Shown piece by piece: positions 58,344 to 64,000 of a DNA stretch of 64,000 nt. This DNA is from Marasmius tenuissimus (Eukaryota > Basidiomycota > Agaricomycetes > Agaricales > Marasmiaceae): contig JAQOTA010000052.1 in NCBI GenBank assembly GCA_029532415.1, positions 1,922,001-1,986,000 of the forward strand, given 5' to 3'. The notes below the pieces were generated by a model. That model worked only from the letters and a program-made list of their open reading frames with translations, had not been told where the DNA came from and made no database searches. The translations under genes were made by a program, and so were the position numbers. Position 1 is the first letter of the stretch, and every line of letters begins with the position of its first letter.

Positions 58344-59326
58344 GGTTGTAACAAGGAGGGTTGCAAGGAGGCAGTGCTCAAGCTGGGCCGTGCTGTGAAG
58401 TGATCCTGATTGAGCGTTTACCTCGCTTACCTTCGAAGCGCCACAGGATTGAACGGCTCGTTCGCCCATCGTAAGTAGGAATTCCAAATGAATCGATGAG
58501 GATAAGTTCTTTTTGCACAGATGCTTCATGAGCTCATGTTGTCAAGCTCCGTAGCTGAAGCCCGCTAGGCCGCTCGGTCGAGCACCCGAAACATTCTACA
58601 TACGTACTACTAAAGCTAAAAACGTTTGGAAATAATGATAATTTCAGGGCTACTCAATTCTTCCAGTTCGTGACCAGTTCGTAGTTCGTTCCAGTTCGTC
58701 AGTTTAAACGCGGAGACCCTTCATCAAAAATCACCTTACGAACTGTAGAATTGAGCAGCCCTAATAATCGGAGCAGTGAGTATTGAGGACAAATTAGGGA
58801 GATGAGGGTGAATTGCAGGCGTTGACGATTAGAAGCAGAAATTGTGGTAAAGGATACGGTAGACTAAGTAATGTTCGCCAGGCGGTCGGGATCCCAACGA
58901 CTCGGATGTGGCAGAGGGACGGACTTCATCAATCCTTTCGAATCATAGATTTACAGATGGTTTTCCAGTGGTTTTCCATCGCTCTCCTCCAACGCCATCG
59001 TTGCTTATCATCACTCTTTGTTCAGTGCTCGGGTATGCCTTCAGCAGGGGAGATAACCTCACCCCACAAGCTTTTCAGTTGGTAGAAAGGGACTACTCAG
59101 GGGAAGGCCATTGATAGAGTCTGTCAGAGCCGTGTACACCTATTCTTCTTCCTTTCCTCGATGCACGCAGTCCGTCCCGGCTCTTCGCCCCTCTCCCTCA
59201 ACTCAATCTCAGCTCCGGTGGGTACAATCATACAGATATATGTGCGAATCAGTAGAAATACATACACAGGAGATACATGATCGGAAGTACAGCACCTAAA
59301 TCCATGGTATTCGTGTATACAATATC
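58344..59326. other. Intergenic region holding a MITE-like element
   Basis: About 980 bp between the trefoil gene start and the 3' end of the DCAF11-type gene, both on the minus strand. It holds the 117-bp inverted-repeat element listed separately. The remaining sequence (58780-59320) has open frames on the plus strand but nothing I recognise. Confidence 0.45.
58646..58762. mobile_element. MITE-like 117-bp element with about 25-bp terminal inverted repeats
   Basis: The left end AGGGCTACTCAATTCTTCC followed by AGTTCGT (58646-58671) is matched by the reverse complement of the right end (58738-58762), AGGGCTGCTCAATTCTA then CAGTTCGT. They differ by one substitution, one mismatch and one gap. 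The inside carries several copies of the subterminal word CCAGTTCGT (58663, 58674, 58691). There is no coding capacity. No convincing target-site duplication is visible; AT-rich flanks (ATTTC/AATAATC) make it hard to define. Size and structure fit a non-autonomous DNA transposon. Confidence 0.75.
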
Positions 59327-61772
59327 TCAAGGGACATACTCATCGTCGTCTTCGTCGTCGTCATCATCATCATCGTCCCCAAACAAGTCGCCCAACGCGC
59401 CGGGCATACGTGTGATGATACGTCTCCCCGAACTTGTTCTCGTAGAGCTATTAGTCTCCCGGCTTTCGAGTCTTCTCTTCTCATTCCAGTCTTCCAGCGA
59501 GCCTCCGAGCTTCGATAGGCCTTTCCAGTCATGTCGAGCAAGTGTACTTCCAGTCCTGCGATTCTCCCACGCGGCGCTCATCATAACGGGTTGCTAAAGG
59601 GAGGCGATGAGCCCGCGAATCGCGTCGGCGGAGACACTCAAAAATGCACCTGTGAATGCCAGCTAACATCCCGAACGCAGACACCAGATTCCGTGCCGTT
59701 GCGAGGATACTCGGGACCGTCATAATCGAGCGTCATAGGTAAAGTCTTCTTCCTGTCCAGGACTTGAACAACCGTGCCATCAAGTGACCAGATCTTCGAC
59801 ATATCTTCAGTGTGTGTTCATATGGGCGAAAACACAACTCACATGAATCCTGCCGTCGGAAGAACCGGAATAGAGGTATTGACCTCCGGTCGTCTCAGCA
59901 GGTGAAAAGTGGCATCGAATGAGGGTCATCAACACTGTATGACCTCGGTAGGTCATGACACTGCAGTCTTGCGGGTGAGCAGTATAACGAGGCTTGCGGT
60001 AAGTTGGATATCTGTAATCGAATCCGTTGATACCGTAGTGGCCAGTGCTGTAGTCGTCGCTTCCACGCATCTTTCGAAGGTCCCACAAACGCATGGCTTG
60101 GTCTTTGCCGTTGGAAAGAATATAACGGCCATCCCCTTTTGCGGAGACGTAGGTGATGCCTTCTGTATGGCCGACTAGAACTCCAGACGGCTTCTGAGAG
60201 GCACCTAAGGAACGTCGATCCCTGTCCGGCATGGCGTAAACGATAAAACTCGACCTAAACTGTCAGGCGTGTACTTACCAAACCTTCAAGTAGGTATCAT
60301 CCGATGCACTAACAAGAACATTGCCTGATGCCGTGTCAGCCCAGCAACAACTGTTGATGTCGTCTTCGTGTGCTTCAATTTTGACGCTGCGACGATTCGC
60401 CAGCAGGTCGTATACTATGCTACAGTTAGAGGGGATTGAGACCAAGTTGTTTAGCGTGCAAGCGTACCGAATAGTTGCCCTCTACCGCCGGCGATGATTT
60501 CATTTCCGTCGGCGGAAAACCTGCAGCTATACAATGCAATACCGTGACTATCCCAGTCCGGGTCGAACCTCCGACTCGTTCGATCAGCGAATGGGATAGG
60601 GATTTGAGGAGGGTCATCCTCTGTTGTGCTACACAGAAATGCAGTGGATGTCTAAGAGACACCGGTCAGTGCCGCGAGACGTCCTGAAATAGGTCAAGTT
60701 ACAGACTATTGATGAATATACAATCCTACACCCACTTTCAGTGCCTGGCTGAACCGGTATAGTTTATGTCCACATACCTTTGGTTATCTGGAGATAGGTT
60801 TGCATCTGTGATCGTCCACCTCCCATGCTGGCCCTGTATTGTCCGATTGACTTTCATAGTAGTTTGTAACGACGTATGGGAGTAGTAGCCTCGAAGACCA
60901 CCAGCGGGTTGAATCGGTACGGGTTGGGCGGTAGTATCAAAGATGTGAAGTCGAAAATCTAGGTGATTCGATTAGCCCAAGACGACCTGGAAAGAAGTGG
61001 AGAGATATGCATACCCTGTGCACATGTGTAGAAGAAAGACGAATCTACATTAACGGTGTGAGGGATAGTCCGCACTCTAAGTACCATGGAAGGACTTGCC
61101 ATTCGAATACTGAGCAGTATATATATTCGCACCGCAGTTCGCCATGATTACCCCGTGGGTGTTCGGAACCAGGTTCTATAGTGACCTTAGCAAACAACCG
61201 ATCGTCGAGGGAAAAGGTAGGACGCACAGTGGTTATGTCTTCTTTGTATAGGGCTGGATGAGGCCTTGAAAGCCGAGAACTGACTACTCTTGCGATGTTG
61301 ACATTCCTAGGACTTCCCCTAGCCTTCAACTTCGGCTCTACCCTTCCAAAATCCCCACTGTTCAGAAGCTTCACACCCGCTTCTTGAGGCGAAGAATGCG
61401 GTTTGGACCAGCTTCGGGATGTGTTTGAAGGAGGAGGAGAGTACCAATCTTCGTCCATAGCATCGTCGTCATCGTCGTCCATGTCATTGTTCTGTTCTTC
61501 GTCCTCGTCATCATCCTGGAGTTGAATACGATATCCACCCAGGCCATTGCCGCTATTTCCGAGCAGCAGCTGAGCCATTGCGGAGGCAGCTAACGTTCTA
61601 GTTCCATCTCCTCGAGCCTGAGCACGAGCCGTAAGGATAGCTGCGTTATCGGCGGTCAGTATGGGGTACAATCAGAGCAATGAGCATGGAAGTTACCAGC
61701 TAGGCGTTCAAGAGTTATAGTGGCGGGTAAAGAGCCTTCAGAACGTTCATCCTGGCCATTTTCGCCTTCCAT
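59327..61772 (-). CDS. DCAF11/WDR23-type WD40 protein
   Basis: Substrate receptor of CUL4-DDB1 ubiquitin ligases by family. Start 61772 (MEGENGQDERSEGSLPATIT, LERLA); the next exon has AQLLLGNSGNGLGGYRIQLQ and an acidic run (DDDEDEEQNNDMDDDDDD). Blades: VYTAQFSNDSSFFYTCVQDF-like near 61020, ADGNEIIAGGRGQLFVYDLL near 60500, EAHEDDINSCCWADTASGNV, YLKVWDRRSLGASQKPSGVL, GHTEGITYVSAKGDGRYILS and NGKDQAMRLWDLRKM. Then DYRYPTYRKPRYTAHPQDCS, RCHFSPAETTGGQYLYSGSS, DGRIHIW and DVSWHS. The WDLRKM segment and the PxxxK..PHPxDxSVMTYRGH-like block are characteristic of DCAF11. The tail is highly acidic, ending GDLFGDDDDDDDDEDDDEYV, P-stop at 59327. Exon joins near 60660-61040 are approximate. Confidence 0.9.
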
Positions 61773-62032
61773 GTTGTTACTTGCTGGTGACCAGCAGGTA
61801 GTGGGTGCTCGTGAAGAGAGAAAGCAAGGGAGTGAGATTTCTTGCCGAGGTCTATTTATGACATGAGAGAAATCGGCTTACGGATCGCTCGGTACAATTC
61901 CGACTCCCGAGGTGAAGTCACCGAATCCCCGAGGCTTTATTTGGCCCTAAGGCCGTTGCCAAACACACTCGAACAACTGGCCAAGTCCTCGCTGTCCTCC
62001 TTGTAATTCTTCAACCAAAACCGTGATGCAAA
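61773..62032. promoter_or_regulatory. Bidirectional promoter region (DCAF11 / TBL1 genes)
   Basis: 260 bp between the starts of two divergent WD40 genes. No clear TATA box on either side. It is the only upstream sequence available to both genes before the other's coding region. Confidence 0.5.
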
Positions 62033-64000
62033 ATGGGTGGCCCAATAATGCACATCACCTCCGACGAGATTAATCGTTTGATATACTCATATTTCAAAGA
62101 TTCTGGTGCGTTATACGCCTCTCTCGTATCAATAACTCTGTTTAATGCTGTCTCCAGGGTTTGACCACTCAGCGTACGCCCTCGCAAAGGAATCACACTT
62201 GGAAGACTCACCTTGTTTCGCGAAACATGTGGCTCGTGGAGAACTCATTGAACTACTGAGCAAGTCTCTGCTCTACACTGAAGTCGAGAGCCACTTTCGA
62301 GGAGGGGAACTTGCCGCTAACTGCAAGACTGCTTTCTCGCTGCTGGAGCCTCATTTATGTTCTACTGAGCCACCGCCCACTGGAGTATTTGACTATGATG
62401 CTGTTCCTCCTGTGATCTACCCGCCACCCGCTGTTCCCCCCGCTGTTCCCCCCGAACCCATGGCGAAACCCAACGCAACACCTGTAGCACCCGAATCTAC
62501 GACCAAGAGAAAAGCAAGCCTTCCCCTAATGTCTGAGAACCCTGCAGAGAAGCGTCCGAGAACGGAGCCCCATGATACAAACGCAAACGCAACAGCAAAT
62601 GGAATGCCACCGGACCGTACGTACTTAGTAGCATACGAGCAGAAGGATGTTGTATTCATTGAGCATCCAGAAAGCAAAGATAAACCCAAACAAGCCGAAC
62701 CCCAACCACCACCCAAATCAGCTCCAGTGCCCCCGGCTGCTCCTTCGGAATCTAAAAAACTGATGTCGAGACCGGCGCAACGTAAACAAGGACCAGGAGA
62801 TAATGCTACAAGTTTGGAAGCCATTCGCGTGCTGGATGGTCACACGTCAGAAGTAATTCCCGCTATTGGAAGATTCTCCACAGCAACTCAACGCGTTCCG
62901 ATCATTAGGTCTTTGTTTGTGCATGGAACCCAAAGAAGCACAATTTGCTTGCTACAGGGTACGTTTGTTCTCGAGGAACTGAAATCTCTCTTACATTTTG
63001 TGCGCAGTTCCAAAGATGCGGTGGTGAAACTATGGAATCTTCCTGATCCTCCCAGTCCGTTCGCGTTTGGACCACAACCTGGGGAGCCAGTGACGTCCAA
63101 ATTCTCAACTCTCGATGCCGCCGACATAACTTGCTTGTCCTGGAATCCTCAAGGAACTCTGCTAGCGATTGCGTCTTACGATCAAACGCTGCGGTTGTGT
63201 GACACTTCGGGCAAGATTGTCTACAAAACCTCGGATCACAAGGTAATCATTCCTGAACTCAAATATTTTTTGTCTCGTCAATGCCTATACTCTAGGGCCC
63301 GGTATTCACTGCGCGTTTTTCACCGTCGGGTCGATGGCTCGTCACCGCAAGTTTGGATAACACCGCTTGCGTGTGGGACATAATGAATAGACGAATACAT
63401 CGGGTTTACAAAGCTCATGAAGGTTCAGTATTCTCCTGGTATATTTCTACTCCCTCAACTGATTCCTGTTATGCAGATTGCTGCTTAGATGTCGATTGGA
63501 TCAACGACTCGTTGTTTGCGAGTTGTGGTGCAGATCAATCTGTGTACGTCCTCAGTGTGGATGAGGCCAATCCTCTGAAAAGCTTCAAGTAAGTTTCCAT
63601 TGCCCCTTGTCGTAACTACTCCTCAAACTTGTTCCAGAGGGCATACGGATGAAATCAACCAGATCAAGGTTAACCCATCTGGAACGAGGCTTGCTTCGTG
63701 TTCAGACGACCGCCAGACACGAATATGGAATCTGGAAAACATCTCCAACTCGGCGGACTTGATACCTGGTCTCGGAGGATTTGGATCCGATTCAGCTCCT
63801 ATTGTTCTAGAGGGACACAGGGGATCGGTCAGCACTATTGCATGGTTCAATCACCCAACTACGAAAAATGAGTTGATCGCAACGTGAGTTCATACAAAGC
63901 GGTCTTGTCTTCACTGGTAGCTAAACGCGCTCATCCTCTGTCAGTGGATCATTCGATGGAACAGTCCGTATATGGGACTCCGTTACTGGACGATGCGAAA
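62033..64000 (+). CDS. TBL1/Sif2-type LisH-WD40 corepressor subunit (C-terminus off the right edge)
   Basis: Nuclear subunit of histone-deacetylase corepressor complexes (NCoR/SMRT in animals, Set3C in yeast) by family. Start 62033 (MGGPIMHITSDEINRLIYSY), a LisH dimerisation motif completed after a short intron (FKDSGFDHSAYALAKES). Then GELIELLSKSLLYTEVESHF, the F-box-like part, and a disordered Pro/Lys-rich linker (KRKASLPLMSENPAEKRPRT) with a second TYLVAYEQKDVVFI block. Propeller blades: IRVLDGHTSEV, SKDAVVKLWNLPD, ADITCLSWNPQGTLLAIASY, DQTLRLCDTSGK, TASLDNTACVWD, GHTDEINQIKVNPSGTRLAS, CSDDRQTRIWN, LEGHRGSVSTIAWF and FDGTVRIWDSVTGRC at the edge. The gene continues beyond 64000. Divergent from the DCAF11-type gene. 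Confidence 0.92.

Noticed and set aside
59327..59600. Separate small acidic protein gene
   Set aside because: The segment is the last exon of the DCAF11-type gene: MSAAWENRRTGS and the acidic tail follow the DVSWHS blade as expected for that family.

Overview
The window looks like a gene-dense stretch of a filamentous basidiomycete nuclear genome, probably Agaricomycetes. Almost every gene is split by short GT-AG introns (mostly about 45-80 nt), intergenic gaps are a few hundred bases, and the families are typically fungal: a Zn2Cys6 regulator, PalI/Rim9, an ABCC pump with a fungal TMD0, an AGC1-type carrier and NmrA-like reductases. I saw no rRNA, tRNA, CRISPR or long autonomous transposon. 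Gene calls come from translating both strands and joining exons by splice signals and family motifs. Exon joins I checked base by base are stated; others are approximate.

Layout. 1-3556 (-): Zn2Cys6 regulator running off the left edge. 4041-5329 (-): NIPSNAP. 5613-7422 (-): membrane glycosyltransferase. 7611-9839 (+): MOCS1-type MoaA-MoaC gene for molybdenum cofactor. 9879-11006 (-): GNAT-like acetyltransferase. 11728-12424 (-): four-exon TXNDC17-like thioredoxin with a WCPDC site. 12921-14782 (-): secreted Thr-rich repeat protein. 15294-18513 (-): mitochondrial aspartate/glutamate carrier. 18925-20873 (-): Trm5 tRNA methyltransferase, divergent from a TatD hydrolase (21006-22186, +). 22248-23210 (-): Golgi SNARE Gos1. 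23389-27488 (-): Sro7/tomosyn. 27724-32308 (-): giant coiled-coil protein.

33460-35380 (+): DUF89/ARMT1-like phosphatase. 35621-36599 and 37449-38415 (-): tandem NmrA/EasG-like reductases with copied promoters. 39231-41070 (-): RNF126-type RING-H2 ligase. 41610-42428 (+): coding-looking fragments I cannot identify. 42939-48853 (+): full ABCC transporter. 49066-50353 (-): Old Yellow Enzyme pseudogene with several lesions. 50920-51792 (+): type I membrane protein. 52884-54557 (+): PalI/Rim9. 54739-56548 (-): secreted agmatinase-like ureohydrolase. 57347-58343 (-): ricin-B-like trefoil protein. 58646-58762: MITE-like element. 59327-61772 (-): DCAF11-type WD40 protein, divergent from a TBL1/Sif2 homologue (62033 to the right edge, +).

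Most genes are unrelated housekeeping functions, so this is not a biosynthetic cluster. Local themes are two membrane-fusion genes side by side (Gos1, Sro7), two ubiquitin-ligase components (RING, DCAF11), and a small accessory zone (35.6-50.4 kb) with a tandem reductase duplication, a multidrug-type pump and a dead flavin oxidoreductase. The most notable structures are the MOCS1 gene, where a stop codon directly follows the MoaA double glycine inside a splice donor, the oxidoreductase pseudogene, the 117-bp MITE and the exon-repeat secreted protein.
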